Shown: positions 8,713 through 17,159 of the stretch, piece by piece
How positions within the stretch are numbered: position 1 is the stretch's first letter
How the letters are laid out: each line of letters opens with the position of its first letter
Assembly: GCA_020200155.1 (NCBI GenBank)
Contig: JAIVJG010000169.1
Coordinates: forward strand, 15,270-48,692
Length of the DNA: 33,423 nt
Source of the DNA: Acidobacteriota bacterium
Lineage (GTDB): Bacteria > Acidobacteriota > Blastocatellia > Pyrinomonadales > Pyrinomonadaceae
Direction of reading: 5' to 3'
Position numbers and translations under genes: made by a program
The notes under the pieces: generated by a model
What the model was told of the DNA's origin: nothing
Database searches by the model: none
The model's input: the letters and a program-made list of their open reading frames with translations, nothing else

Positions 8713-9342
8713 ATGTCTCAAGACGAAGAGCAGCGACGTAGCAGCCGCATCGAGGTGGAAACGCCCGCAGGACGACGCGAGGTGGTGCAGTCGCAGGTGA
8801 CTCGTTATCCGGCGGAGCGCACAGGAATGTCCACGGGCACGGTCGCCGCCATCGCTCTGACGGCCATCGCGGCCACGGCCATCATCTTTCTCTTTCTGAT
8901 GAATCGCGGAGACGACTCGTCGAACACGAACGTCAATATCCGCACCGCCGCCGCGACGCAGCCGACGCCTCTGCCACAGACTCCCATCATCGTGCAGCAG
9001 CAACCGATGCCGCAGCAGACGCCGATCATCATTCAACAGCCAGCCGCGCCACCCGCAGCCGCCCCTGTCATTATCCAGCAGCCGGCTGCGTCGGCTCCGA
9101 GCGCGCCCCCTGCGAATCCCACGGACGACCTGACGCTGCAAACGAAACTTGATAAGGCGTTTTCCGACGACCGCGACATCGTCAACGCGAGCATCAACGC
9201 GACCATCGTGAACGGAAAGGTCATGCTCATGGGCACGGTCAAATCCGACGACCTCAAGCGACGCGCAGAGAAGCTTGCGTACCAAATAAAAGGCGTCCGC
9301 AGCGTGGAGAATAAAATTACCGTTGACCCCAACATGCCTTAG
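8713..9342 (+). CDS. Membrane-anchored BON-domain protein
   Basis: 209 residues. A short cytoplasmic head (1-40) is followed by one membrane helix at about 41-63 and a Pro/Gln-rich linker at about 80-135, which contains repeats of the PIIVQQQP / PVIIQQPA type. A BON domain occupies about 140-205: LQTKLDKAFSDDR, NATIVNGKVMLMGTVKS and KGVRSVENKITV. BON domains bind lipid or peptidoglycan and occur in osmotically induced envelope proteins such as OsmY; a single copy on a linker suggests it reaches out from the inner membrane. GAGGAG at 8697-8702 is the ribosome site. A strong hairpin terminator follows 27 bases after the stop. Confidence 0.85.
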   Translation: MSQDEEQRRSSRIEVETPAGRREVVQSQVTRYPAERTGMSTGTVAAIALTAIAATAIIFLFLMNRGDDSSNTNVNIRTAAATQPTPLPQTPIIVQQQPMPQQTPIIIQQPAAPPAAAPVIIQQPAASAPSAPPANPTDDLTLQTKLDKAFSDDRDIVNASINATIVNGKVMLMGTVKSDDLKRRAEKLAYQIKGVRSVENKITVDPNMP

Positions 9343-9370
9343 CCCCGTCGCTCCGGTTCGACAAAACTTA

Positions 9371-9405
9371 AAAGCGCCGCATCCTTTTCGTTGCGGCGCT
9401 TTTTC
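9371..9405. terminator. Bidirectional Rho-independent terminator
   Basis: AAAGCGCCGCA at 9371-9381 pairs with TGCGGCGCTTT at 9392-9402 and is followed by T residues; the opposite strand also ends in T-rich sequence. It separates the converging BON and small acidic protein genes. Confidence 0.9.
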
Positions 9406-9476
9406 AATGCGGCGTGTCGAGAGTCGTCAGCCCGCGACCCGTTGACGTTCTCGAAACTTTGACGTTCCTGAAGGTA

Positions 9477-9689
9477 TCAATAGCCCTCTGTGTGCTCGCG
9501 CTGCCAATCGGCAACTTCGTCGTCCGTCGGCTCGCGCTTCAACTCTTCACGCACGCGCTCCCTGACGTATTCCTGCTCACCGCGCGCCACGTCTTCGAGC
9601 GAATCACCCGCGCCTGTGTCCGCCTCCGACATCTCCCCCGAAGATGCGTGCTTATCCTTCAAGCTTCCGACTTCATCCTTGCTTTCCAT
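9477..9689 (-). CDS. Small acidic hypothetical protein
   Basis: 70 residues, very hydrophilic and rich in Glu and Asp, with no Cys, signal peptide or membrane segment. The C-terminal half (about 40-66: EYVRERVREELKREPTDDEVADWQREH) looks like a charged helix or helix pair. I do not recognise the family. It sits 112 bases past the MFS gene on the same strand and just before the shared terminator, so it could be the last gene of that transcript. A GGAT stretch lies about 14 bases before the ATG, a poor ribosome site. It could be a chance frame, but the biased, non-repetitive composition and position favour a real gene. Confidence 0.45.
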   Translation of the reverse strand: MESKDEVGSLKDKHASSGEMSEADTGAGDSLEDVARGEQEYVRERVREELKREPTDDEVADWQREHTEGY

Positions 9690-9801
9690 TTTCTTTGTCC
9701 ATCCTCACATAGTTTTTCAGTCACCGAAGCGCGGGCAATATCCCGCTTTCGCGGGGACGCGCGCGCGTCATCATGCCACATGCCGAGTGAAGCAGCCGAC
9801 C

Positions 9802-11115
9802 TCAAGGCGGCGCATCCGCACGCTGGTCGAGCCGGTAGTTCAGCAACTCTCTCGCCCTGAGCGCGGCGAGAGAGACAGCGACGAGGCAGCCCACACCGCC
9901 GATGATGACCGACAGCGGCGCGCCCACCGCCGCCGCGACAACTCCCGCTTCCAGTTCGCCCAGTTGCGGCCCGCCCATGAAGAAAATCATGTTCACCGAA
10001 GTCATGCGCCCGCGCAATCGGTCGGGCGTGATTAGCTGGCGGATGGTCTGGCGTATGACCGTGCTGACCGTGTCCGCCGCGCCGGAGATGGCGAGCATCG
10101 CGAGCGACAGCCAGAACGCACGCGACAATCCGAAGACAAGCGTCGCCGCGCCGTAGACGGCAACCGAGAGCAAGACTGTCAAACCCGGCTTCTTCCATTC
10201 TGGCCGCCGCGCCAGCACTAAACCCGCCAGCACCGCGCCGACCGCCGGGGCCGCCGACAGTATGCCGAAGCCGCGCGCGCCCACGCCGAGAATTTCTTTC
10301 GCGAAGATCGGCAAGAGCGCTGTCGCTGACGCGAAGAACGTCGCCACGAAGTCGAGCGTCATTGTCTGCACCATGACGGGCGTGCGCCGGACAAAATGCA
10401 AGCCCTCCTTGAGCGCCTCGACACTGACTTTGCCGCCCGCGTCCAGCGCGGTCTTCCCACTCGCGCGGATTAACAACACGCCCATGATCACCGCCAGAAA
10501 AGACGCAGCATTTGCGGCGTAGACCGCCGCCGGGCCGAATCTCGCAAGCACCTCGCCGCCGAGCGCAGGCCCCGCGACCATCGCAATCTGAAAAGCGACG
10601 AAGCCCAAGCTCACCGCGTTCGGAAAATCTTTCGCCGGGACAAGCGCGGGCAACAGCGCCTGCCGCGCCGGATTGTCGAACGCTACCGCCGCCGAAGCCA
10701 GCGCCGTCAACAGATAAATCGGCCACACGCGCGTCGAGCCGCGCGCCGTGACCACTGCCAGCACTCCGGCACAGACGAGCATCAACGTCTGCGAGATCAG
10801 TATCAAGCGCTTGCGATCCGCCGCGTCCGCCACCACACCGCCCACGAGCGAGCACAAAATAATTGGCACGACGCGCACCAATCCGACGAGGCCAAGCGCC
10901 GCCGCCGCAGCCTTTTCGCCGTAAGGCTTCATCAACAGATAGATGTGCCAGTTGATCGTCACGAGTTGCATTTGCGAACCCGTAATCGAAACAAACTGTC
11001 CTGCCCACATCAGGCGAAAGTCGCGGTGTTGCAACGCCGCAAACGAAGACGTGCGCTGTGGCGCGTCGGGCACGCGGCCTGAATCTGCAGCAGGGGCAGA
11101 GTTGGAAACGCTCAT
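9802..11115 (-). CDS. MFS transporter, EntS-like exporter
   Basis: 437 residues with about twelve hydrophobic helices. The N-terminal part (FAALQHRDFRLMWAGQFVS, then GGVVADAADRKRLILISQ) carries the loop 2-3 signature of the MFS_3/EntS branch. That branch exports small molecules such as enterobactin or drugs by proton exchange. A second hydrophilic linker near 220-245 separates the two six-helix halves, and the matching loop PDRLRGRMTSV appears near 370. Length is normal. Substrate unknown: no siderophore synthesis genes are nearby. The regulator gene at 11322-13619 lies upstream on the same strand with a gap of about 200 bases, so shared control is possible but unproven. Confidence 0.9.
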   Translation of the reverse strand: MSVSNSAPAADSGRVPDAPQRTSSFAALQHRDFRLMWAGQFVSITGSQMQLVTINWHIYLLMKPYGEKAAAAALGLVGLVRVVPIILCSLVGGVVADAADRKRLILISQTLMLVCAGVLAVVTARGSTRVWPIYLLTALASAAVAFDNPARQALLPALVPAKDFPNAVSLGFVAFQIAMVAGPALGGEVLARFGPAAVYAANAASFLAVIMGVLLIRASGKTALDAGGKVSVEALKEGLHFVRRTPVMVQTMTLDFVATFFASATALLPIFAKEILGVGARGFGILSAAPAVGAVLAGLVLARRPEWKKPGLTVLLSVAVYGAATLVFGLSRAFWLSLAMLAISGAADTVSTVIRQTIRQLITPDRLRGRMTSVNMIFFMGGPQLGELEAGVVAAAVGAPLSVIIGGVGCLVAVSLAALRARELLNYRLDQRADAPP

Positions 11116-11321
11116 AGTAGCTGCTCACCTCGTCAGACGTCATGGGCAAGATTGATGAAGGCCGGAGTGTAGTGAAGTTTTTTGTGACTTTATGTCTTTA
11201 TGTCTTTCAAAAATATCGCAAAAAAGGTGAGGCTCGCACCGATGCAGTAAATTAAGCGGCCCGTGCAAACGAAAAGGACGACCACCTCAGTGACGCCCCG
11301 ATGATATAGAACGCGCCGCGC

Positions 11322-13619
11322 CTATTTAATGTTGTGGATGATGACGACGTCACGGATTTCCGTGCCGGGCGTGAAGGCGATATATTTGCCGTCGCGCGAC
11401 CAGCCGTAAGCGTAGATTTTTGCTTGCGGCAAGCCCCCGAGTCGTTCCGGCTCACTGCCCTCCAAACTCTGTTTCCAAAGTCCGTTCGCCCAATCGCGGT
11501 AAGTCACGGCTTTGCCGTCGGGCATCCAGCGAATGCCAAACTGAAATTCAGCAAGGCGCGGAACGCCGAACAGCTTGACAGGCTCGCCGCCTTCAATGGG
11601 TATGATGGCGAGTTTCTTTTTACCGTCAGCGTCGTAGCTCCCGGCGACAAATCTACCGTCGGGAGAAACGCGAGGCCAGCTTACCTTTTTTTCGGTCAAG
11701 CGCAGAGGCTCGCCGCCGTCAACGGAGACGCGCCACAGTCCGCCCGGATTTTCTGGGTTGGAAATATAGACGATCCATTTGCCGTCGGGCGCAATGTGCG
11801 GTTGTGCGGCGATGCCGTCTCCGGTCAATTGAGTCATTTCGCTGCCGTCGAGGTTTGCCCGCCAGACGGCAAAATGTCCGCTTCGGTTGGATTGGAAAAC
11901 CATGTAACGCCCGTCGTCGGTGACGCTTGGATTGGTGCTCATCCCACCGTCCGGGATCATCTGTTTCTGGTGACTCCCGTCGGCATCCATCGTCCAGATC
12001 GTTTTACCCCTATCCGCGACCGCCGTATAAATGATTTTCCCCTCCGGCGTCCAATCCAGGCCGTCCCAGCCATCGTTCCGTCCCAGAGAACCGAAAGTGA
12101 CCTGTCTCGCACGGCTCAAGTCTTCGGCTGGCGCGACCCAGACGTTTGACTGTGTCTGTTTCTGCACGGCTAACAGAGTGTTATCGTCGGAGGATGAACT
12201 GATCGTGGTGTTGTAGATATTCAAGTCTGTCAGGAGACGACGCGCTTCGCCATCGGGAAAAGAGACCTGCCAGAGTTGCGGCAGGAGCGAATCTTTATCG
12301 GTGGCGACGACGATCAAACCGCTCCCGTCGTGCAGCCAGGTCGTCGCCCCGATCTCACTCCAATTCTGCGCGGTCAAAGGCTTAACCGAGCCGTCCGCGA
12401 CGCCCACTAAAAAGACTTCGTAACTCGTGCCGTTATCATTGCTCGGCGCGCCGACGGCAATCGTCTCGCCGTCCGGCGACCAAGAAGGGTTGTGCCAGAC
12501 GAAGCCGAGACGTGTCGGCGGCGCGGCGATTTCGCGCTCCGCCGTCCCTTGCGTGTCGGCGATGAACAAAGCCGTTTTCCCGCTCGTTCCGTCGGAGCGC
12601 ACGAAAGCAAACCGTTTTCCGTCTGGCGCGAAGGTAAAGCTGCTGCCGACGCCTTCGCGTAGTTTTTCCGGCGCTCCGCCGAAGACCGGCAATTTATAGA
12701 GCGCGCCGCCCTCGGTCTCCCCGCTCACGGTGTAATAGAGGCTGCTGCCGTCGGGCGAAAATTTCAAACTCACGTAACGGGTTTTGGCTGGCGGACGAAG
12801 CTGCACGGGTTCGCCGCCGTCCACGTGACCGAGCCACAGAGTTCGCCACTCGCCTTCGAACGTGGAATAGACATACAGCTTGCCGTCGGGCGAGAGCCTG
12901 GCATTCGTGACGTTGCCGCTCGTCGTCAGCCGCTTGAGCGTGATTTGCTGAAACAGTGCCGCGGGCGGACTGTGCCGCAGTCGGCGGTAAAGGACGAACG
13001 CCGCCGTGAGCATGACGACGGAAAGCGCCGCGGCGACCCCTACGCGGAGCCACGCGCGGCGACGAACGGCGGGCGCGACGGGCTGCAACGCGAGCACCGA
13101 TGCCGCGCGCATGATTGAGCCGGTGCTGGGGACGCTTGTCCCGACCGTGATGACGTTAGCGCAGCCGCCGGAAAGAAAAGGCGACGCGGCGGGTTCGATT
13201 GCGCCCTCCGTGCCCGTTGTCCCATTTTCCTTTTCGACCGTCAGGAGGGAGAAGGAGTGCTGCTCGATCTCCAGTTCGTCTTCCTCTTCGTCCAAGACCG
13301 TCACATCGCCCGTGAAGCGATAGCCGTGCCCCGCGACCGTGACGATGTAGCGCGGTCTATCTTTGCGCTCGCCCAGAGCTTTGCGGATGGCGGACATCTG
13401 GACGCTCAGGTTCGACTCCTCCACGATCTGGTCGGGCCACACGCGACTCAACAATTCCTCTTTACTCACCAGCCGCCCGCCGTTTTCAACCAGCGCCACC
13501 AGCAGATCGAAAGCCTTCGAAGGCAGGGGCACGCTCCGCCCATCGCAGAGCAGTTGCCGGTTCGGCACGTCCAGCCGGAAGTCGTCGAAGCCGTAAATCT
13601 GTTGCTTTAGCTCGTGCAT
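11322..13619 (-). CDS. CadC-type winged-helix, membrane, TolB-like beta-propeller regulator
   Basis: 765 residues. Residues 8-105 form an OmpR/ToxR-type winged helix (FDDFRLDVPNRQLL, PSKAFDLLVALVENGG, SNLSVQMSAIRKALGE, ending IVTVAGHGYRF). After an acidic linker comes one membrane helix at about 191-211, then a long external region of TolB/WD40-like blades. Repeats read F.PDG..L/W..DG with SPDG, APDG or TPEG at about 40-residue spacing. This is a one-component design: a DNA-binding head in the cytoplasm and a propeller outside, as in ToxR/CadC regulators, and it is common in Acidobacteriota. It probably binds a ligand or periplasmic partner and controls nearby genes; candidates are the MFS gene downstream and the divergent exported-protein cluster. 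The start MHELKQQI precedes the winged helix directly. Confidence 0.92.
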   Translation of the reverse strand: MHELKQQIYGFDDFRLDVPNRQLLCDGRSVPLPSKAFDLLVALVENGGRLVSKEELLSRVWPDQIVEESNLSVQMSAIRKALGERKDRPRYIVTVAGHGYRFTGDVTVLDEEEDELEIEQHSFSLLTVEKENGTTGTEGAIEPAASPFLSGGCANVITVGTSVPSTGSIMRAASVLALQPVAPAVRRRAWLRVGVAAALSVVMLTAAFVLYRRLRHSPPAALFQQITLKRLTTSGNVTNARLSPDGKLYVYSTFEGEWRTLWLGHVDGGEPVQLRPPAKTRYVSLKFSPDGSSLYYTVSGETEGGALYKLPVFGGAPEKLREGVGSSFTFAPDGKRFAFVRSDGTSGKTALFIADTQGTAEREIAAPPTRLGFVWHNPSWSPDGETIAVGAPSNDNGTSYEVFLVGVADGSVKPLTAQNWSEIGATTWLHDGSGLIVVATDKDSLLPQLWQVSFPDGEARRLLTDLNIYNTTISSSSDDNTLLAVQKQTQSNVWVAPAEDLSRARQVTFGSLGRNDGWDGLDWTPEGKIIYTAVADRGKTIWTMDADGSHQKQMIPDGGMSTNPSVTDDGRYMVFQSNRSGHFAVWRANLDGSEMTQLTGDGIAAQPHIAPDGKWIVYISNPENPGGLWRVSVDGGEPLRLTEKKVSWPRVSPDGRFVAGSYDADGKKKLAIIPIEGGEPVKLFGVPRLAEFQFGIRWMPDGKAVTYRDWANGLWKQSLEGSEPERLGGLPQAKIYAYGWSRDGKYIAFTPGTEIRDVVIIHNIK

Positions 13620-13793
13620 CGCGATGGTTCGGTAGATTTGGAGAAAATTCGGCGCAGCTTAAGGACTTTCGGAAAGCCTCACGCGCAAGATACGCAGCGT
13701 CGGGGAAAACAACGGTGTAAGTGGGGCGCGAACCTTGATGCTTCAGATTTTAACAGAGGCATTAGCGGTTAACCAAACATTTCAGGAGCGACG

Positions 13794-14054
13794 ATGACAG
13801 ACAAACTAAAGTCGGTGCTGTTGATCGAAAGCCGGCGCATAACCATCGTCCGCAAACGGGGCCGCACCATCGCAGCTTGGTACGAGCAGCAGATCACGCT
13901 GTCGCCGCCCAACCCTCTGCGTGAACACCCGGCAAAAAAGCAACACGCATGGCTGGATGTGTGTTGGAGGGTCGTCACGTTAAAGAGTGCGGCGATATTT
14001 GGGCCTTTGGCCTGCCGGTTCAAGTCGGGCGGCAACTCGGAAGGCCCGCAGTAG
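13794..14054 (+). CDS. Small hypothetical protein, possibly a damaged gene
   Basis: 86 residues with a good ribosome site (AGGAG six bases before ATG). The N-terminal part (about residues 5-32, SVLLIESRRITIVRKRGRTIAAW) looks like the beta-rich start of small proteins I recall from Blastocatellia, where a Cys-x-x-Cys pair and a helix-turn-helix-like half usually follow. Here YEQQ stands where the cysteines would be, and the rest (PPNPLREHPAKKQHAW onward) looks like non-coding sequence. It may be a gene that lost its second half. It opens the plus-strand exported-protein cluster and diverges from the regulator gene. The family memory is unverified. Confidence 0.4.
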   Translation: MTDKLKSVLLIESRRITIVRKRGRTIAAWYEQQITLSPPNPLREHPAKKQHAWLDVCWRVVTLKSAAIFGPLACRFKSGGNSEGPQ

Positions 14055-14122
14055 TTCGGCGCAGATCAACGCCGCCTGCCCGGCAGTCTCAATGACGGTC
14101 TCAACAAAAGGAGTACAACGAC

Positions 14123-14578
14123 ATGACAACTAAAAGAACTTTAGCGATGGCGGTCACACTCGCCGCGATGGTCTTAGTTGCGGGCGCGGGCCGCGGCGCG
14201 CAGCCCGTCGCGGCGACCGCGGGGCGCTGCCACCTCCAGACACTCGACGGCGCTTACGGGTTCGCCGGCAGCGGCCTCGTCGTCGCCGGGCCGCAGACTT
14301 TCCCCTTAGCCATCGCCGCCCGGCTCGCCTTCGACGGGCAGGGACACCTGACCGGCAAGGGCACCGTCAGCTTCAACGGCCAAGTAGACCACGAGACGAT
14401 GGAGGGCACCTACACGGTGAACGAGGACTGCACCGGCTCGATCTCACTCGTCGGCCACCACACGGGCTTCGACGACGTGCACAACTTCGACTTCGTGATC
14501 GTGGACGGCGGCAAGGAGGTCGCCTTCGTGGAGACGGATGCCGGCACAGTCGCCGCCGCCACGATGAAGCGCCAATAG
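14123..14578 (+). CDS. Exported beta-rich hypothetical protein
   Basis: 151 residues. A signal peptide covers about 1-31 (positive start MTTKRT, hydrophobic core, AQPVAA). The mature part holds short beta-strand patterns with DG turns, such as LQTLDGAYGFAGSG, LAFDGQGHLTGKGTVSFNG, METYTV-type strands and DGGKEVAFVETDAGTV, as in a small beta-barrel or lipocalin-like fold. Two Cys (CHLQTL near the mature start and NEDC near 110) could form a disulfide. No catalytic motif is visible and I do not recognise a named family. AAAGGAG precedes the ATG. It is the first clearly intact gene of the exported cluster, 95 bases before the next gene. Confidence 0.75.
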   Translation: MTTKRTLAMAVTLAAMVLVAGAGRGAQPVAATAGRCHLQTLDGAYGFAGSGLVVAGPQTFPLAIAARLAFDGQGHLTGKGTVSFNGQVDHETMEGTYTVNEDCTGSISLVGHHTGFDDVHNFDFVIVDGGKEVAFVETDAGTVAAATMKRQ

Positions 14579-14673
14579 CCCAGCCCGCCTCCTATGCCCG
14601 CGCCGTTAACGCCGACGCGGGCGGGAGCGACCTAATTCAGTCATTTAATTTCAAGAAAGAGGAGAAGAAAGAG

Positions 14674-15276
14674 ATGAAAAGCAAACGCACACTAATGGTC
14701 ATCACGCTGGTCGCGATTGTCGCGATTGTCGCGCTCGGTGTCTTCCGCGGGACGCGGCGGGTGCAAGCCCAGACGGGGGATCAGCCGCCGCCTCAGGCCG
14801 AGCGCCTCTCGTTCGGGATGGTCGGCATCACGCGGGGGCAGACCATCCGCCTCAGCGTCGCCAACGTCATCGCGTCCAACGACTCTGGCTGGCCGCCGGG
14901 GCCGACCCGCGTCGTGCTGACCTTCCTCGACGGCGACGGTCAGATCTTCCGCAACTGCGACGGCAGCCCAGTCCGCCAAGCGGTGTTGCTTGAGCGAGGG
15001 CAGGCGACCATCCTCGACCTCAGCGCCGACGATCTTCAGTGGCCGCCGGGACCCACCCGCCTTCAGCTCCGCGCTGTCGTCAATGCACAGCCGCCGCCCA
15101 TCGGCGACAGCAGCGACCGGCAGCCGCGCGCTGGTGACGGCATCGCGGCGACGGTCGAGGTCTTCAACGACAGCACCATGCGCACGAGCTTCGTGCTGGC
15201 GGGCGAGGCACGCATGGGCAGGCCAGATTCCACGAACCACAACGAGACGCTCGTCCGCGACACCTCTGAAAAGTAA
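14674..15276 (+). CDS. Exported hypothetical protein, copy 1 of a paralogous pair
   Basis: 200 residues. The signal peptide spans about 1-33 (MKSKRTLMVITLVAIVAIVA...VQAQ). The mature part has the order SFGMVGITRGQTIRLSVANV, then VVLTFLDGDGQIF, an acidic/hydrophobic strand region, LQLRAVVNAQPPP, VEVFNDSTMRTSFVLAGEARMG, and an end at HNETLVRD. The motif WPPGPTR occurs twice, at about 68-74 and 127-133, each leading into a strand, which suggests two similar beta-sandwich halves. Function unknown; it looks like an Ig-like or beta-sandwich surface protein. GAGGAG precedes the ATG. The gene at 16485 is a close paralogue, with a TPR gene between them. Confidence 0.8.
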   Translation: MKSKRTLMVITLVAIVAIVALGVFRGTRRVQAQTGDQPPPQAERLSFGMVGITRGQTIRLSVANVIASNDSGWPPGPTRVVLTFLDGDGQIFRNCDGSPVRQAVLLERGQATILDLSADDLQWPPGPTRLQLRAVVNAQPPPIGDSSDRQPRAGDGIAATVEVFNDSTMRTSFVLAGEARMGRPDSTNHNETLVRDTSEK

Positions 15277-15326
15277 CTGACGCGGGCCGAAGGGTCTTTG
15301 CCCCGGCTTCGACACAGAGGAGTAAC

Positions 15327-16391
15327 ATGAACACGCACCGCACATCAACGCTGCTCCTCGCGCTCGGCGCGTCTGCGCTGGCGGCCTCCGTCTGGATCGC
15401 CGCCGGCGCGGGCGCACCCGTCCGTCGCGCGCCGGCTGAAGCATCATCTCATAACGTCAAAGGGCGCTTGACGGACGAGGCGGCAGACGAGGCCGCTGAT
15501 CGCGCGCTCGCCCTCCCTCTGAGCGCGGAGGGGGGCCGCCTGCGCGCCGCGGGGCGCTACGGCGAAGCCGAACCGCTCCTGCGACAGGCGCTCGCGCTGG
15601 CTGAGCAGGCTTACGGCCCCGAAGCCCCGGAGGTCGCCGCGGCGCTCAACCAACTGGGGATGCTCGACAAGTACACGGGGAACTTCGACGAGGGCGAGCG
15701 GGTGTACCACCGCGCGCTGGCGATTGCGGAAAAGGCGCTCAGTCCCGAAGACCCTGTAGTGGCCGACATCTACCACAACCTCGGCGGACTGGAGCACGCG
15801 CGCGGGCGTTTCGCGCAAGGAGAACCTTACGCGCGACGCGCGGTCGAAATCCGCGAGCGCACGCTCGGCCCCGACCACGCGGACACGGCGGCGGACTTGG
15901 CGGCCCTCGCCGCGCTCCTCGACGGGCAACGCAAGTACCGAGAGGCGGAGCGACTCTACCTGCGCGCGCTCGCCGTCTTCGGGCGCGTCTACGGCGAAGA
16001 GAGTTACGACGTGGCGATCAACATAAACAATCTCGCGGCGCTCTATCACGCGCAGGGGCGCTTCGCGGAAGCCGAGCGGTACTATCTGCGCTCGCTCGCG
16101 CTCAAGGAGAAGCTGCTCGGCGCGGATCACCCGGACGTCGCCATGACGCTCAACAACATGGCGGTGCTCTACAAGTCTCAAGGGCGGTACGACGACGCCG
16201 CGCCCCTCTTCGGGCGCGCGCTCGCCATCTTCGAGAGGGCGCTCGACCCGACGCACCCGAAGGTCATCGCCTGCCGGGCGAACTACACGCGCCTGCTGGC
16301 GACTGCGCGCGCCGCCCGCACCCGTAACCCTAAGCGCGGCCCCGGCGAGACGGCGCGCGGGCGTCAAGTCGGCGCGCCGTCTCGCCGGTGA
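15327..16391 (+). CDS. Exported TPR (kinesin-light-chain type) protein
   Basis: 354 residues. A signal peptide (about 1-30) ends near GAGAPVRRA. From about 60 to 320 there are six or seven TPRs of the kinesin light chain type, each 42 residues, reading LYRRALAI.EK.LG.DHPDVA..LNNLA.LY..QGRY.EAE. They form a superhelix used to bind peptides or partner proteins. The C-terminal 35 residues are basic and disordered. Export plus TPRs suggests a periplasmic or surface scaffold. GAGGAG sits five bases before ATG. It lies between the two paralogous exported genes (gaps about 50 and 90 bases), so all three are probably co-transcribed and the paralogues are candidate partners. That last step is inference. 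Confidence 0.88.
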   Translation: MNTHRTSTLLLALGASALAASVWIAAGAGAPVRRAPAEASSHNVKGRLTDEAADEAADRALALPLSAEGGRLRAAGRYGEAEPLLRQALALAEQAYGPEAPEVAAALNQLGMLDKYTGNFDEGERVYHRALAIAEKALSPEDPVVADIYHNLGGLEHARGRFAQGEPYARRAVEIRERTLGPDHADTAADLAALAALLDGQRKYREAERLYLRALAVFGRVYGEESYDVAININNLAALYHAQGRFAEAERYYLRSLALKEKLLGADHPDVAMTLNNMAVLYKSQGRYDDAAPLFGRALAIFERALDPTHPKVIACRANYTRLLATARAARTRNPKRGPGETARGRQVGAPSRR

Positions 16392-16484
16392 CCGGAAATA
16401 GTCTCGCGTCAGTCCCCGCGGGGCGGGGAGACAGCCGACGCGGCCATCCCGGCAACGGTCTCAAACGTAAGGAGAGAAACAGTT

Positions 16485-17159
16485 ATGAAAAAGCAACTCG
16501 GAATCGTTAAAACAACTATGCTCGTCGCGCTGGCGGCGCTGGCGACGGCGGGAATCATCCTGGGCGCGCGGCGCGCGCGGGCGCAGACGGAGGAGACGCC
16601 GCCGCCCGTCGGCGAACGCCTCTCATTCGGCATGATCGGCATCGCGCGGGGGCAGACCGTCCGCCTCAGCGTCGCCAACGTCAGTGACGCCATCTGCCCC
16701 TGCAATCGTGTCCTGCTCACCTTCCTGGACACCGAGGGACGACCCCTGCGACGCCGAGATGGATCGGTCATACGGAGGGCGGCGGAACCCGAGCCGGGGC
16801 GGGCAGTGTTCCTCGACCTTGACGCAGACGATCTCCAGTGGCCGCCGGGCCCCACCCGCCTTCAGCTCCGCGCCGTCGTCAACGCGCAGCCGCCGCCCAT
16901 CGGCGACGGCAGTGCGACGACGTCGGCGGGTGATCGCATCGCGACGACGGTCGAGGTCTTCAATAACGAGACCCTACGCACCAGCTTCGTGCTGGCGGGC
17001 GAGGCGCGCATGGGCAAGCCGGATAGTGGTAACCACAACGAGACGCTCGTCCGCGACGGATGGTCAGTCGCGGACGGAACCGTCAGGAGGCTCGGTAGAA
17101 AGGGGCGGGCAGGATTTATGCTGGCGGCAACGCCCGACGAATGGAGGACGACACAATGA
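16485..17159 (+). CDS. Exported hypothetical protein, copy 2 of a paralogous pair
   Basis: 224 residues, paralogous to the 14674 gene over almost its whole length: signal peptide, ERLSFGMIGIARGQTVRLSVANV, LTFLDTEGRPL, LQWPPGPTRLQLRAVVNAQPPPIGD, VEVFNNETLRTSFVLAGEARMG and HNETLVRD. Only one WPPGPTR remains, because the first half reads DAICPCNRV instead. After HNETLVRD it carries a tail of about 30 residues (ending TPDEWRTTQ) that copy 1 lacks. AAGGAGA precedes the ATG. Its TGA stop overlaps the ATG at 17156 of the hydrolase gene (ATGA), pointing to translational coupling. Function unknown. Confidence 0.8.
   Translation: MKKQLGIVKTTMLVALAALATAGIILGARRARAQTEETPPPVGERLSFGMIGIARGQTVRLSVANVSDAICPCNRVLLTFLDTEGRPLRRRDGSVIRRAAEPEPGRAVFLDLDADDLQWPPGPTRLQLRAVVNAQPPPIGDGSATTSAGDRIATTVEVFNNETLRTSFVLAGEARMGKPDSGNHNETLVRDGWSVADGTVRRLGRKGRAGFMLAATPDEWRTTQ

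Larger units (their letters stand above)
14674..17059 (+). repeat. Diverged direct repeat: paralogous coding regions either side of the TPR gene
   Basis: The two exported genes share long, nearly identical DNA, clearest at 15040-15116 versus 16837-16912 and in the last 100 bases before HNETLVRD. Copies run in the same direction about 1.8 kb apart, so recombination between them would remove the TPR gene. Confidence 0.75.

Noticed and set aside
9742-9755. CCCGC-TTTC-GCGGG hairpin as terminator of the MFS gene
   Set aside because: There is no T-run and the small acidic gene follows on the same strand, so it is at most a minor structure.
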